Notes: generated by a model from the letters alone, not told the origin. A stretch of 64,000 nucleotides of DNA from Microbacterium sp. YJN-G (GCF_015040615.1 NZ_CP060402.1:1550001-1614000), one strand, 5' to 3'; counted from the first letter of the stretch, positions 1 to 9,866 are shown. Translations and numbers: made by a program.

Positions 1-461
1 ACCTGACCGACGAGGTGGCCGCGCGGCTGCGTGCGGACGGGGTGCCGTTCCGGCCGGGCGCGCGTGAGCTGCTGGCCGACCTGCGTGAGCAGGGCATCCC
101 CACGGCGCTGGTGACGATGTCCATGAAGCGGATGGCCCTCGACGTCGTCTCCCTCATCGACTTCACCGCGTTCGACCTGGTGCTCGGCGGCGACGAGGTC
201 GCCCGCCCCAAGCCGTTCCCCGAGCCGTATCTGCACGCCGCCGAGCTGCTGGGCGTCGACATCCTCGACGCGGTCGTCATCGAGGACTCGCTGACCGGCG
301 TCCGCGCCGGACGGGCATCCGGTGCCGTCACGCTCGGCGTGCCGCACATCATCTCCCTGGACGGTTCGGACGCGCACGAGCTGTGGCCGACCCTGGACGG
401 CAGGCTCACCGACGACATCCGGGATCTGCACAGCCGCTTCGCGAAGGAGAGCACACGATGA
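1..461 (+). CDS. HAD-superfamily phosphatase, 5' end outside window
   Basis: Partial gene: the frame is open from the first base, so the true start lies upstream. The visible part has HAD motif II (VTMSM), the motif III lysine in RPKPFPEPY, and the acidic motif IV VIEDSLTGVRAG, the layout of beta-phosphoglucomutase-like sugar-phosphate or nucleotide phosphatases. The N-terminal DxD nucleophile motif is off the window, so catalytic competence cannot be judged. Its TGA overlaps the ATG of the tRNA methyltransferase gene (ATGA), indicating translational coupling. The substrate cannot be predicted. Confidence 0.85.
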   Translation, partial: LTDEVAARLRADGVPFRPGARELLADLREQGIPTALVTMSMKRMALDVVSLIDFTAFDLVLGGDEVARPKPFPEPYLHAAELLGVDILDAVVIEDSLTGVRAGRASGAVTLGVPHIISLDGSDAHELWPTLDGRLTDDIRDLHSRFAKESTR

Positions 462-1468
462 ACGCGAAACGACCCAGCGGTCCGTTCCGTGAGGGCGACC
501 GGGTGCAGCTGACCGGCCCGAAGGGCCGCCTGCACACGATCACGCTCCGCGCCGACGGCGAGCTGCACACCCATCACGGCGTGCTCAGGCACAGCGACCT
601 GATCGGCCAGCCCGACGGTTCGGTGGCCACCAACAGCTCCGGGCACGACTACCTCGCCCTGCGTCCCCTGCTGCGGGACTTCGCGATGTCGATGCCGCGC
701 GGCGCGGCGATCGTGTACCCGAAGGACTCGGCTCAGATCGTCATGCAGGCCGACATCTTCCCGGGTGCGGTCGTCGTCGAGGCGGGCGTGGGCTCCGGGG
801 CGCTGTCGCTCGCTTTGCTGCGCGCCATCGGCGCCGAGGGCCGGCTGACCTCGTTCGAGCGCCGTGACGACTTCGCCGAGGTGGCCAGGGCGAACGTCGA
901 GACCTTCTTCGGCGAGTCGCCGGCGACCTGGGAGGTCGTGGTGGGAGACCTCGCCGAGGAGCTTCCCGCGCAGTTCCCGCAGGGCACCGTCGACCGGGTC
1001 GTGCTCGACATGCTGGCACCGTGGGAGTGCATCGACGTCGTCGCAGACGCTCTCACGCCCGGCGGCGTGGTGATCTGCTACATCGCCACCGCCACCCAGC
1101 TCTCCCGCGTCGCGGAATACATCCGCGGCACCGGGCTGTTCACCGAGCCGGACGCCTCCGAGACGATGGTGCGCGGCTGGCACGTCGAAGGGCTCGCCGT
1201 GCGCCCCGACCACCGGATGGTCGCCCACACCGGGTTCCTTCTCACCGCCCGCCGGCTCGCACCCGGCGCGATCCCGCCCGAGGTGCGGCGGCGCGCGTCG
1301 AAGTCGAGCTACGGCGACGAGGACGTCGAGCTGTGGACCCCCGGTGCGGTCGGAGACCGCGAGATCACCGACAAGAACCTGCGCAAGCGGGTGCGCGAGG
1401 CGCAGAAGGCGGCGGGCGGCGCGCGGGCCGCAGCGGCTTCGCGCGAGGGTGACACGGCTTCGGAATAG
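458..1468 (+). CDS. trmI: tRNA (adenine-58-N1)-methyltransferase
   Basis: Class I SAM-dependent methyltransferase of 336 aa that makes m1A58 in the T-loop of tRNA. It has a small N-terminal beta-barrel region (residues about 5-65) followed by a Rossmann fold with the SAM-binding motif EAGVGSGALS near residue 108 and an acidic motif around VLDML. The start was chosen at the ATG overlapping the upstream TGA; an earlier in-frame start would run into the HAD gene. The family works as a homotetramer. It begins the conserved actinobacterial run trmI, FKBP, pafBC, tat, helY. Confidence 0.93.
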   Translation: MNAKRPSGPFREGDRVQLTGPKGRLHTITLRADGELHTHHGVLRHSDLIGQPDGSVATNSSGHDYLALRPLLRDFAMSMPRGAAIVYPKDSAQIVMQADIFPGAVVVEAGVGSGALSLALLRAIGAEGRLTSFERRDDFAEVARANVETFFGESPATWEVVVGDLAEELPAQFPQGTVDRVVLDMLAPWECIDVVADALTPGGVVICYIATATQLSRVAEYIRGTGLFTEPDASETMVRGWHVEGLAVRPDHRMVAHTGFLLTARRLAPGAIPPEVRRRASKSSYGDEDVELWTPGAVGDREITDKNLRKRVREAQKAAGGARAAAASREGDTASE

Positions 1469-1478
1469 ACTGGGGCGC

Positions 1479-2384
1479 GTGCGTAAGACGACCGCAGCCT
1501 TCTCGGCTCTCGCCCTGTCCGCCCTCGTTCTGACCGGATGCTCCACCGCATCCGGAACTGCGGAGGCGTGTGAGCGCGCCGACTCCGCCACGCTCGAAGA
1601 CTCCCTGAAGGTCTCGGGTGAGATCGGCACGCCCGACGTGAGCGTCACCTCTCCGGTGGCCACGGGCAAGGCCGTGTACGACGACCTCGTCGTCGGCGAC
1701 GGTCCCGTCGTGTCGGATGCCGACCAGAGCCTCATCATGACCCGGGTCGTGCTCAACGGTGCGACCGGCCAGCAGATCGATTCCGCGGTGGGTGTGTGGA
1801 GCCCCGAAACCGCCGCCGAGCAGGTACCGGGCAGCCAGGACGCGCTCGAGTGCGCCACCGAGGGCAGCCGCGTCGCCGTGGCGGTCCCGGCGACGGATCT
1901 CCCGGAGGGACTGGCCTCGCAGGTCGGTCTCGGCGAGAGGCAGAGCCTCGTCGTGGTCTACGACATCCAGTACGCGGCACTGGCGAAGGCCCAGGGTCGC
2001 GACGTCTTCAACGGCGCGAGCGGCCTGCCGAGTGTGGTGCGCGCATCCGACGGCCGGCCCGGCGTCATCATCCCGGACGGCGGCGTGCCCGCCGAGACCG
2101 TCGATCAGACCCTCATCGCGGGTGAGGGCCCGAAGGTGGGCGACGGGCGCGCGATGATCCACTACACGGCCGTGAAGTGGAGCGACCGCACGGTGACCAG
2201 CACGTCGTGGGACGGACCCGTGGTGTTCCAGGCCGACCCGCTGCCCGAGCCCGTGATGGCCGCGGTCGCCGATGCGACGGTCGGATCGCAGCTTATGGTC
2301 GTCGTTCCCGACGACTCCGGCGACGCGACCGCCTACGTCGTCGACGTGCTGGGGATCGTCCCTGCGGAGCTGATCAACGGATGA
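1479..2384 (+). CDS. FKBP-type peptidyl-prolyl isomerase-like lipoprotein
   Basis: 301 aa from a GTG start. An N-terminal signal peptide ends in a lipobox (LTGC, lipidated Cys21), so the protein should be anchored on the outer face of the cytoplasmic membrane. The C-terminal third resembles an FKBP domain (VGDGRAMIHYTAVKWSD). The middle repeats a related pattern, so there may be two diverged FKBP-like modules. Several active-site aromatics are not obvious, and isomerase activity is therefore uncertain. The stop overlaps the pafB start (ATGA). Confidence 0.8.
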   Translation: MRKTTAAFSALALSALVLTGCSTASGTAEACERADSATLEDSLKVSGEIGTPDVSVTSPVATGKAVYDDLVVGDGPVVSDADQSLIMTRVVLNGATGQQIDSAVGVWSPETAAEQVPGSQDALECATEGSRVAVAVPATDLPEGLASQVGLGERQSLVVVYDIQYAALAKAQGRDVFNGASGLPSVVRASDGRPGVIIPDGGVPAETVDQTLIAGEGPKVGDGRAMIHYTAVKWSDRTVTSTSWDGPVVFQADPLPEPVMAAVADATVGSQLMVVVPDDSGDATAYVVDVLGIVPAELING

Positions 2385-3376
2385 CCCCATCGCAGATCCC
2401 CGCTGAGGAGCGCCTGACGAATCTCGTCGTGGCGCTCATGTCCACGGAGATCGGCCTGACCAAGCAGCAGATCCTGGAGAACGTCTCCGGGTACCGTCAG
2501 CGCATCGAGGCCGGTGTCAAGGCGGATGCGCTCGAGAAGATGTTCGAGCGTGACAAGGACGAGCTGCGGGCGCTGGGGATGCCCATCGAGACCATCGGCG
2601 ACCCGACCGACCCGCAGGATCTGCGCGAGGCGCGGTACCGCATCCCGCAGGCCGACTACGACCTGCCCTCCGACATCGAGTTCACGGATGCCGAACTGGC
2701 GGTGCTGCGCCTGGCCGGCAGCGTCTGGAGCAGCGAGTCGGTGTCGTCCGACGCGCAGTCCGGGGTGCGCAAGATCCGCGCACTGGGCATCGACGGCGAT
2801 GAGCCGATCATCGGCTTCGCGCCGCGCATCACCGTGCGCGACGCGGCGTTCCCGTCGCTGCAGGAGGGCATCGACCGCGGCCGTGTCGTCGTCTTCGACT
2901 ATCTGAAGCCGGGGGAGAAGGAATGCACCCGGCGTCGGGTGCGTCCGCTGGCCCTGGTCGAGTACGAGGCGCGGTGGCACCTGTTCGGCATCGATGTGGA
3001 TGCCGATGCTGAGCGCACCTTCCTGCTCAGCCGCATCGTCAGCGACGTGAAGGTCACCGGGCAGACGTTCGACGCCGCGCTGCGCGACGGCGCCACCGAT
3101 CGTGCTCTGGCTGGTCTCGCCGCCGTCGCGCAGGCGCAGACCGCCCTGCTGGAGGTGACGCCCGGCACCGAGGCCGCGCTGCGCCTCGGGCGGCGCGCCA
3201 CCCCGGCGACGCAGGGCATGCGCGTGCCGTATGTCGACCGGCACATCTTCGCCGACGAGCTCGCCACGTACGGACCTGAGGTGCGCGTCGTCGAGCCCGC
3301 GGATCTGCGCGACAGCGTGATCGAACGGCTGCAGGCGATCATCGCCGCGCACTCCGACGCCGGAGGTGCCCGATGA
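2381..3376 (+). CDS. pafB: WYL-domain transcriptional regulator PafB
   Basis: 331 aa with an N-terminal helix-turn-helix (about 1-85) and a central WYL-like sensor domain. The signature triad is diverged to WHL in EARWHLFGID. In mycobacteria PafB and PafC together activate the LexA/RecA-independent DNA-damage response; that role is known for the family and inferred here. The start overlaps the preceding stop, and its own stop overlaps the pafC start by ATGA, fitting a co-translated heteromer. Confidence 0.92.
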   Translation: MTPSQIPAEERLTNLVVALMSTEIGLTKQQILENVSGYRQRIEAGVKADALEKMFERDKDELRALGMPIETIGDPTDPQDLREARYRIPQADYDLPSDIEFTDAELAVLRLAGSVWSSESVSSDAQSGVRKIRALGIDGDEPIIGFAPRITVRDAAFPSLQEGIDRGRVVVFDYLKPGEKECTRRRVRPLALVEYEARWHLFGIDVDADAERTFLLSRIVSDVKVTGQTFDAALRDGATDRALAGLAAVAQAQTALLEVTPGTEAALRLGRRATPATQGMRVPYVDRHIFADELATYGPEVRVVEPADLRDSVIERLQAIIAAHSDAGGAR

Positions 3377-4365
3377 CCGCGGCATCCGCTCCGCTCCTGG
3401 CCGCCGACCGCGTGCGGCTCTACCTCACCCTCGTGCCGTACCTGCTCGAGCGCGGCCAGGTCACTCTCGACGAAGCGGCTGCCGAGTTCGGGGTGACGCC
3501 GCGCCAGATGCGGACGATGGTCGAGAAGCTCACCGTCATCGGCCTGCCCGGTGACTCGGGGTACTGGCAGCTGCCGCAGGAGATGTTCGACATCGACTGG
3601 GACCTGCTCGACGAGCACGACATCATCGAGATCACCAACGACGTCGCCCTGCGACGGGTGCCGCGCTTCACCGCCCGCGAGGCGGCGGCGCTGCTCGCGG
3701 GGCTGCAGATGGTGCAGGCGGTGCCCGCCGTCGCCGACTCGGGACTGGTCGCCGGCCTGATCGCGAAGCTCTCGCGCGGCTCCGCCGACGCCCCGCCCGA
3801 CCTCGTGGTCGCCCCGCTCGCCGTCACCGAGGTGCAGGACGTCGTCTCCCGCGCCCTGCACGACCGGGTCGCGGTGGCGTTCCGCTATCAGGCACCGGAT
3901 GCCGAGCCCACGACACGCACCGTCGACCCCACGCAGATCCTCATCACCAACGGACAGTGGTACCTGCAGGGCTGGTGCCACCTGCGAAAGGCGATGCGCA
4001 CCTTCCACCTCGACCGGGTCAGTGAGGCGCACCTCACCGACATCCCGATCACCCACGCGGATGCCGCGGTGCCCGCCGAGTTCGGCCAGGATGCCGCCGA
4101 CGGCCACGTGACGGTCCGGCTGCCCGAACGGCTCATCCCGCTGCTGGGCGCCTTCCCGCACGAGGAGATCTCGCGCGAGGACGGCGAGGTCACGCTGCGG
4201 ATCGGCATGGCCGACCCTCGCGGGATCAAGCGGATCGCGGGCCGTTTCGGAGGCGCGCTCGAGGTGCTCGACCCGCCGCTGGCGCGCTCCACGACGCGCA
4301 GCTGGGCGGCTGCAGGACTCGACCTCTACGACTTCCCCCGGTCCGGTTCGGCCCGGGTAGACTGA
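3373..4365 (+). CDS. pafC: WYL-domain transcriptional regulator PafC
   Basis: 330 aa partner of PafB. It has an N-terminal winged helix (LDEAAAEFGVTPRQMRTMVE) and a WYL domain with a well-preserved WYL triad in NGQWYLQGW. Placement immediately upstream of tatA/tatC is the standard actinobacterial arrangement. The 4-bp overlap with pafB supports translational coupling. No RecA-NDp-type promoter was sought systematically, so direct targets in this window are not claimed. Confidence 0.92.
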   Translation: MTAASAPLLAADRVRLYLTLVPYLLERGQVTLDEAAAEFGVTPRQMRTMVEKLTVIGLPGDSGYWQLPQEMFDIDWDLLDEHDIIEITNDVALRRVPRFTAREAAALLAGLQMVQAVPAVADSGLVAGLIAKLSRGSADAPPDLVVAPLAVTEVQDVVSRALHDRVAVAFRYQAPDAEPTTRTVDPTQILITNGQWYLQGWCHLRKAMRTFHLDRVSEAHLTDIPITHADAAVPAEFGQDAADGHVTVRLPERLIPLLGAFPHEEISREDGEVTLRIGMADPRGIKRIAGRFGGALEVLDPPLARSTTRSWAAAGLDLYDFPRSGSARVD

Positions 4366-4393
4366 ACCGAATCCCTCGACTTAGGAGTTCCGA

Positions 4394-4633
4394 ATGTTCG
4401 CTGGTCTCAACGGATGGCACCTGGTTATCCTCCTCCTCGTCATCCTGCTGCTGTTCGGCGCGGCGAAGCTGCCTGCGCTGGCGAAGAGCATGGGACAGTC
4501 CGCCCGCGTCTTCAAGGGCGAGATGAAGGCCATGCGTGAAGAGGACCAGGCCGACGCTTCGAAGAACACCACTGTGTCCAACGAGGCGGACGGCTCACCC
4601 GACACCACCTCCGGTCCCGATCGCACAGTCTGA
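4394..4633 (+). CDS. tatA: Sec-independent translocase subunit TatA
   Basis: 79 aa with one N-terminal membrane helix (about residues 8-22), the hinge FGAAKLP, then an amphipathic helix and an acidic, disordered tail, the classic TatA layout. It oligomerises to form the twin-arginine export pore with TatC. A ribosome binding site (TAGGAG) lies 9 bases before the ATG. A 28-bp gap separates it from pafC and only 5 bp from the tatC start chosen here. No tatB is seen nearby; many actinobacteria encode it elsewhere. Confidence 0.95.
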   Translation: MFAGLNGWHLVILLLVILLLFGAAKLPALAKSMGQSARVFKGEMKAMREEDQADASKNTTVSNEADGSPDTTSGPDRTV

Positions 4634-4638
4634 GTTCC

Positions 4639-5457
4639 GTGGTGGCGGTAGATTCCAGCGCCGCGAAAGGACGAGAATCTCGGACTGAGCGGCGGATGTC
4701 GCTCGGTGAGCACCTCCGGGAGTTTCGCAAGAGGCTGATGATCTCGGCAGCAGGGCTGCTCGCCGGGATGATCGTCGCGTTCATCGTCACCGACCCGATC
4801 ATCGCGTTCATCACCGAGCCGATCAATCATGTCGCTGAGAACAGCGAGCAGTTGGTGGCGCTCACATTCGACTCGGTGACCTCGCCGTTCGACCTGCGCA
4901 TGCGCATGGCGTTCTCGATCGGTGTGTTCCTGTCGGCGCCCGTCTGGATGTGGCAGATCTGGGCGTTCATCATGCCGGGGCTCACGCGCAAGGAGATCAA
5001 GTACACGCTCGGTTTCCTCGGGGCGGCGCTGCCGCTGTTCTTCGCAGGGTGCTACGTCGGCACGCTGATCGTGCCGCACATCATCGAGCTCATGGCGACG
5101 TTCACCCCCGAAGGGGCGACGAATCTCTACACCGCGAAGTATTACTACGACTTCGTATTCAAGATGATGATGGTCATCGGTGTCGCATTCGTCCTCCCGG
5201 TGCTGCTGGTCGCATTGAACTTCGCCGGGATCCTCTCCGGACAGGCGATCCTCAGGGGCTGGCGCGTCGCCGTGCTGATAGCGACGACGTTCGCGGCCCT
5301 GGCCACTCCGGCGGCTGACGTGGTCAGCATGCTGCTGCTGGCGGGCATGCTGGTCGTCCTCTACTTCGCCGCCGCAGGCCTGTCTCTGCTGCTCGACCGC
5401 CGCAAGCGCAAGAAGCAGGTCGCCGCCGGCCTCGATCCCGACCACCCGGTGGCATGA
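4639..5457 (+). CDS. tatC: Sec-independent translocase subunit TatC
   Basis: 272 aa polytopic membrane protein with six predicted helices and the conserved N-terminal motif LGEHLREFRKRL, which contributes to twin-arginine signal recognition. The GTG at 4639 is used here; an ATG at 4696 (MSLGEHLREF) is equally credible because no strong Shine-Dalgarno precedes either. Its TGA overlaps the helY ATG (ATGA). Confidence 0.95.
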   Translation: MVAVDSSAAKGRESRTERRMSLGEHLREFRKRLMISAAGLLAGMIVAFIVTDPIIAFITEPINHVAENSEQLVALTFDSVTSPFDLRMRMAFSIGVFLSAPVWMWQIWAFIMPGLTRKEIKYTLGFLGAALPLFFAGCYVGTLIVPHIIELMATFTPEGATNLYTAKYYYDFVFKMMMVIGVAFVLPVLLVALNFAGILSGQAILRGWRVAVLIATTFAALATPAADVVSMLLLAGMLVVLYFAAAGLSLLLDRRKRKKQVAAGLDPDHPVA

Positions 5458-7928
5458 GCACCCCCGCTGAGCGCTACGCCGCAGCGCGCACGGCGGCGCA
5501 GCATCCTCAGACCCAGGCGTTCGCGGCACGGCAGAAGTTCGACCTGGATCCGTTCCAGATCGAGGCCTGCCAGTCGCTCGAGGACGGGCGCAGCGTCCTG
5601 GTGGCCGCACCGACCGGCGCGGGCAAGACCATCGTCGGCGAGTTCGCCATCCATCTCGCGATGCAGAGCGGCTCGGACAAGGCCTTCTACACGACGCCGA
5701 TGAAGGCGCTGTCGAACCAGAAGTTCCGAGAACTGGTCGACGTGTACGGCCCGGACCAGGTCGGGCTGCTCACCGGCGACACCAACATCAACGGCAACGC
5801 ACGCATCGTGGTGATGACCACCGAGGTGCTGCGCAACATGCTCTATGCCGACTCCGATGCTCTGCGGGGCCTGCGCTACGTTGTCATGGACGAGGTGCAC
5901 TACCTCGCCGACCGCTTCCGCGGCCCGGTGTGGGAAGAGGTCATCCTGCATCTGCCACAGAACGTGCGTCTGATCTCGCTGAGCGCCACCGTGTCGAACG
6001 CCGAGGAGTTCGGCGACTGGCTCGACACCGTCCGCGGCGACACCGACGTCATCGTCTCGGAGACCCGCCCTGTGCCGCTGGAGCAGCACGTGCTGGTGCG
6101 CGACGACCTGCTGCCGCTGTTCGATGACCGCGCCGGCATCGCCACCGCCCAGGTCAACCAGGAGCTGTTCCGCATCCGCTCCTTCACCGGCTCCCGCTAC
6201 GACGACAACCGTCGCGCGCAGGAGTACCGCAGTGAGCGGCACGCAGGCAGGCAGGCGCAGCGGCCCCCGCGCGGTGGCCGCCGACCGGTCCGGGCGGCGA
6301 ACGCCCGCCGGGTCGAGCGGATGGACCGCCCCGACGTCGTGCAGCTGCTCGAACGCTCGAACCTGCTCCCGGCGATCTTCTTCATCTTCAGCCGGGTCGG
6401 CTGCGACGCCGCGGTGCAGCAGGTGCGCCGCTCCGGCATCCGCCTCACCTCCCCGCAGGAACGTGACGAGATCCGCGAGATCGTCACCGAGCGCACCCGA
6501 TCCCTGCAGGACGAGGACCTCGACGTGCTCGGGTTCTGGGAGTGGCGCGACAACCTCGAACGCGGTGTGGCCTCGCACCACGCGGGGCTGTTGCCCGCGT
6601 TCAAGGAGGTCGTCGAGGAGCTCTTCCAGCGCAAGCTCGTCAAAGTCGTCTTCGCCACAGAGACCCTCGCCCTCGGCATCAACATGCCGGCCCGCACCGT
6701 CGTGCTCGAGAAGATGGAGAAGTTCAACGGCGAGGCACGCGTCGCGATCACCTCGGGCGAGTACACCCAGCTCACCGGGCGCGCCGGCCGGCGCGGCATC
6801 GACGTGGAGGGCCACGCCGTGGTGCAGTGGACGGAGGGGATGGATCCGCAGGCGGTAGCCGCACTGGCATCCCGTCGCACCTACCCGCTCAACTCCAGCT
6901 TCCGGCCGACCTACAACATGGCGGTGAACCTGCTCGACAGGTTCGGCCGCTCGCAGGCTCGCGAGATCCTCGAATCGTCCTTCGCCCAGTTCCAGGCCGA
7001 CCGCGCCGTCGTCGGACTCGCCAAGAAGGTCAAGGATGCCGAGGAGTCGCTGGCCGGCTACCTCAAGTCGATGCAGTGCGAACACGGCGACTTCATGGAC
7101 TACGCGGCGATCCGCCGCGAGCTCAGCGATCTGGAGAAGAAGAACCGGCGGGATGCCGGCGGCCCGCGCGCCGTGCGCGAGAAGCGGCTGCGCAAGATCC
7201 AGTCGCTGCGCAACCGCATGCAGCGGCACGGCTGCCACAACTGCCCCGACCGTGAGGCGCACGCGCGCTGGGCGGAGCGGTACTTCCGCCTCAAGCGCGA
7301 CACCGATCGCCTTCGCAAGCAGATCGAGAACCGCACGGGCACGGTCGCGCGCATCTTCGACCGCGTCATCGACGTGCTGCAGGTCGTGGGCTACATCGAG
7401 GGGGAGGGCGACGATCTCGCCCTGACCGAAGCGGGCCGCACCATGCGCCGCATCTACGGTGAGCGCGACCTGCTCGTGGCGGAGTCGCTACGGCAGCACC
7501 TGTGGCGCAACCTCGACGCACCCTCGCTCGCAGCCATGGCCAGCTGCCTGGTGTACGAGCCCCGCCGTGACGAGCAGAACGCGGGGGAGCGGGGTCTGCC
7601 GCGCGGGGCGTTCCGGATCGCCTACGACGCCACCATCCGCCTGTGGGCCGAGTTGGACGAGATCGAGCACGAGTACTCCCTGCCGCGCACCGAGCCGCTC
7701 GCGCCCGGTCTGGCGGCGGCGATGCACTCCTGGGCTCGCGGGGCAGCACTGGATCGCGTGCTGATCGACGCCGACATGGCCGCCGGCGACTTCGTCCGCT
7801 GGGCCAAGCAGACGATCGACCTGCTCGATCAGCTCTCCATCGTCTCGGAGGACGACGAACTCGCCCGCACCGCTCGACGCGCACTGGACGGTGTGCGCCG
7901 GGGGATCGTCGCATACGCGGGCGTGTGA
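5454..7928 (+). CDS. helY: Ski2/Mtr4-like DEAD/DEAH-box RNA helicase HelY
   Basis: 824 aa superfamily 2 helicase. Motifs seen: Walker A APTGAGKT (residues 52-59), DEVH box, SAT motif in LISLSAT, and motif VI TGRAGRRGID. A basic insertion near residues 255-285 and a short CxxC pair (CHNC) in the C-terminal half are visible. Actinobacterial HelY proteins resemble eukaryotic exosome helicases and are presumed to remodel RNA; the exact role is not established. Its stop overlaps the lnt start. Confidence 0.9.
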   Translation: MSTPAERYAAARTAAQHPQTQAFAARQKFDLDPFQIEACQSLEDGRSVLVAAPTGAGKTIVGEFAIHLAMQSGSDKAFYTTPMKALSNQKFRELVDVYGPDQVGLLTGDTNINGNARIVVMTTEVLRNMLYADSDALRGLRYVVMDEVHYLADRFRGPVWEEVILHLPQNVRLISLSATVSNAEEFGDWLDTVRGDTDVIVSETRPVPLEQHVLVRDDLLPLFDDRAGIATAQVNQELFRIRSFTGSRYDDNRRAQEYRSERHAGRQAQRPPRGGRRPVRAANARRVERMDRPDVVQLLERSNLLPAIFFIFSRVGCDAAVQQVRRSGIRLTSPQERDEIREIVTERTRSLQDEDLDVLGFWEWRDNLERGVASHHAGLLPAFKEVVEELFQRKLVKVVFATETLALGINMPARTVVLEKMEKFNGEARVAITSGEYTQLTGRAGRRGIDVEGHAVVQWTEGMDPQAVAALASRRTYPLNSSFRPTYNMAVNLLDRFGRSQAREILESSFAQFQADRAVVGLAKKVKDAEESLAGYLKSMQCEHGDFMDYAAIRRELSDLEKKNRRDAGGPRAVREKRLRKIQSLRNRMQRHGCHNCPDREAHARWAERYFRLKRDTDRLRKQIENRTGTVARIFDRVIDVLQVVGYIEGEGDDLALTEAGRTMRRIYGERDLLVAESLRQHLWRNLDAPSLAAMASCLVYEPRRDEQNAGERGLPRGAFRIAYDATIRLWAELDEIEHEYSLPRTEPLAPGLAAAMHSWARGAALDRVLIDADMAAGDFVRWAKQTIDLLDQLSIVSEDDELARTARRALDGVRRGIVAYAGV

Positions 7929-9457
7929 CTGTGGCAGGTGAGATCACACCGGCTCCGGCGCGCCCGCTGGTGCCGCTGTGGATCGCGATCGGTCTGGCCG
8001 GCACGGCCGCGCTGTTCATGTACCTCGCCTTCCCCGCAGCGGCGGTGTGGATCCTCGCGCCCGTGGCGGTCGCCCTGCTGCTGGTCGCACTCGACGGACG
8101 CCGGCTCGGGTCGGCACTGCTGGTCGGCTCGGTCTACGGCCTGATCTTCTTCGCGCTGCTGGTGGCATGGACCGCCCGCTACCTCGGTCCGATCCCGTGG
8201 GCGGCGCTGACCGTGGTCGAGGGTGTGCTGACGGCCGTCGCATTTCTGCCCGTCGCGCTGGCGTACCGCTGGGTGCCCCGCGCGTGGCCGCGGGGCCGGC
8301 TGCTGGTGCTGCCCGTCGTCGTGGCGGCGCTGTGGACCGTTCACGAGCTGTTCCTCGGCAACTGGCCCTACGGCGGGTTCCCGTGGGCACGACTCGGCAT
8401 GACCCAGGCGGAAGGACCGTTCGCACCGGTCGCATCGTGGGTCGGCGTGAGCGGCCTGAGCTTCTTCATGGTGCTCGCGGTCGCCCTGCTCATCGAGATC
8501 GTGAGGCTGCGGGCGTGGACCCGTCCGGTCACGCTGGCACCGTTCGCGGCTGTCATGCTCGCACTGCTCTTCGTCCCGCTGTTCCCGACGGCATCCGCCG
8601 GCACCATGCGCATCGCCGCGGTGCAGGGCAACGGGCCCACCGGATATTTCGACGAGCGCACCCCGTACGGTGTGATCAAGGCGCAGACGACGGCATCCGA
8701 GGCGATCGAGGGACAGGACGTCGACCTGATCGTCTGGCCCGAGGGCGGCGTCGACTACGACCCCTTCCAGGATCAGGCGACGGTGCGCCGGCTCACCCGC
8801 GTCGCGGCATCGCTGGACGCGCCGCTGCTCGCCAACACCGCGACTGAGCGCGGCGAGGACATCTTCAACACGTCGTTCCTCTGGACCGAGGACGGCTGGT
8901 CAGGGCAGCTGCACGACAAGCGGCATCCGGTGCCGTTCGGTGAGTACGTGCCCGACCGCGCGTTCTTCAACGCGCTGGTACCGGACCTGATCGGCCTGCT
9001 GCAGCGCGAGTACACGCCCGGGACGAATCCGCCGGTCGTCGACGTCGACGGCATCGGCGTCGGTCTGGCCATCTGCTTCGACGTGATCTACGACGAGGTG
9101 ATCCGCGAAGGTGTGCAGGGCGGCGCGCAGGTGCTGGTCTTCCAGACGAACAACGCCGACTTCCGCGGCACCGACGAGAATCTGCAGCAGCTCGCGTTCG
9201 CGCGGATGCGGGCGATCGAGACGGGCCGCAGTGTGGTGAACGTGTCGACCGTCGGCACGAGCCAGATCATGCGCCCCGACGGTTCGACGATCTCGTCCCT
9301 GGACGCCGATGAGGCCGGGGCGCTGATCGAGGATGTCGAACTGCGCTCCGGCCTCACGGCGGGGGTGGTGCTGGGCCCGTGGGTGCAACTCGCGCTGCTG
9401 TTCGGGGGCCCGGCGGTGCTGATCGCCGCCGGCGTGGTCGCGCGGCGGCGGCGCTGA
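7925..9457 (+). CDS. lnt: Apolipoprotein N-acyltransferase
   Basis: 510 aa from a GTG that overlaps the helY stop (GTGA); a second GTG at 7931 is possible. N-terminal membrane helices span about residues 15-215, followed by a carbon-nitrogen hydrolase domain. The catalytic triad is visible: Glu273 in WPEGG, Lys332 in HDKRHPVPFGEYVP and Cys384 in AICFDVIY. The enzyme adds the third acyl chain to lipoproteins, and fits with lgt at 47.9 kb. A final C-terminal helix is present. It converges on rbpA with a 1-bp gap. Confidence 0.92.
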   Translation: MTVAGEITPAPARPLVPLWIAIGLAGTAALFMYLAFPAAAVWILAPVAVALLLVALDGRRLGSALLVGSVYGLIFFALLVAWTARYLGPIPWAALTVVEGVLTAVAFLPVALAYRWVPRAWPRGRLLVLPVVVAALWTVHELFLGNWPYGGFPWARLGMTQAEGPFAPVASWVGVSGLSFFMVLAVALLIEIVRLRAWTRPVTLAPFAAVMLALLFVPLFPTASAGTMRIAAVQGNGPTGYFDERTPYGVIKAQTTASEAIEGQDVDLIVWPEGGVDYDPFQDQATVRRLTRVAASLDAPLLANTATERGEDIFNTSFLWTEDGWSGQLHDKRHPVPFGEYVPDRAFFNALVPDLIGLLQREYTPGTNPPVVDVDGIGVGLAICFDVIYDEVIREGVQGGAQVLVFQTNNADFRGTDENLQQLAFARMRAIETGRSVVNVSTVGTSQIMRPDGSTISSLDADEAGALIEDVELRSGLTAGVVLGPWVQLALLFGGPAVLIAAGVVARRRR

Positions 9458-9458
9458 T

Positions 9459-9842
9459 TCAGGCGCCGATGCGCTCGCGGGTGGGGTCGTCGCCTGCCCC
9501 GCGGCGCGCGCGGACGTAGGCGAGGCGCTCGGCGAGAAGCTCCTCGAGCTCCTCACGGGTACGACGCTCGAGCAGCATGTCCCAGTGGGTGCGTGCTGCC
9601 TTCTCGTCGGTGTTCTCGAGCTGAACCGGTGCACCGTCGACCTGCAGGCGTGCTTCGGCGCCGCAGTTGCGGCACTCCCACGTCTGCGGGGCCTCGGCAT
9701 CGGCTGCGAACATCAGGGTCGTCTCGTGGCCGCACACGTCGCACGTGTAGCTCGTTGCGCGGCGTTCCATGAACACGACGCCCTCTTCGCTCTGAAGGCT
9801 CTGGGCACCCAGTCGGATGCCGCGAAGACTGCGGTCTGCCAT
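9459..9842 (-). CDS. rbpA: RNA polymerase-binding protein RbpA
   Basis: 127 aa. RbpA is the actinobacterial transcription factor that binds the principal sigma factor and RNA polymerase and stabilises open complexes. Two Cys pairs (C34/C37 in CDVCG and C57/C60 in CRNCG) mark the core domain. The C-terminal sigma-interaction helix is rich in Glu and Arg (REELEELLAERLAYVRARR). A Shine-Dalgarno-like GAGAGG lies upstream on the minus strand, and a candidate -10 element lies about 25 bp upstream. Confidence 0.95.
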   Translation of the reverse strand: MADRSLRGIRLGAQSLQSEEGVVFMERRATSYTCDVCGHETTLMFAADAEAPQTWECRNCGAEARLQVDGAPVQLENTDEKAARTHWDMLLERRTREELEELLAERLAYVRARRGAGDDPTRERIGA

Positions 9843-9866
9843 TGTGTGGTCCTCTCGTCGCTGTCA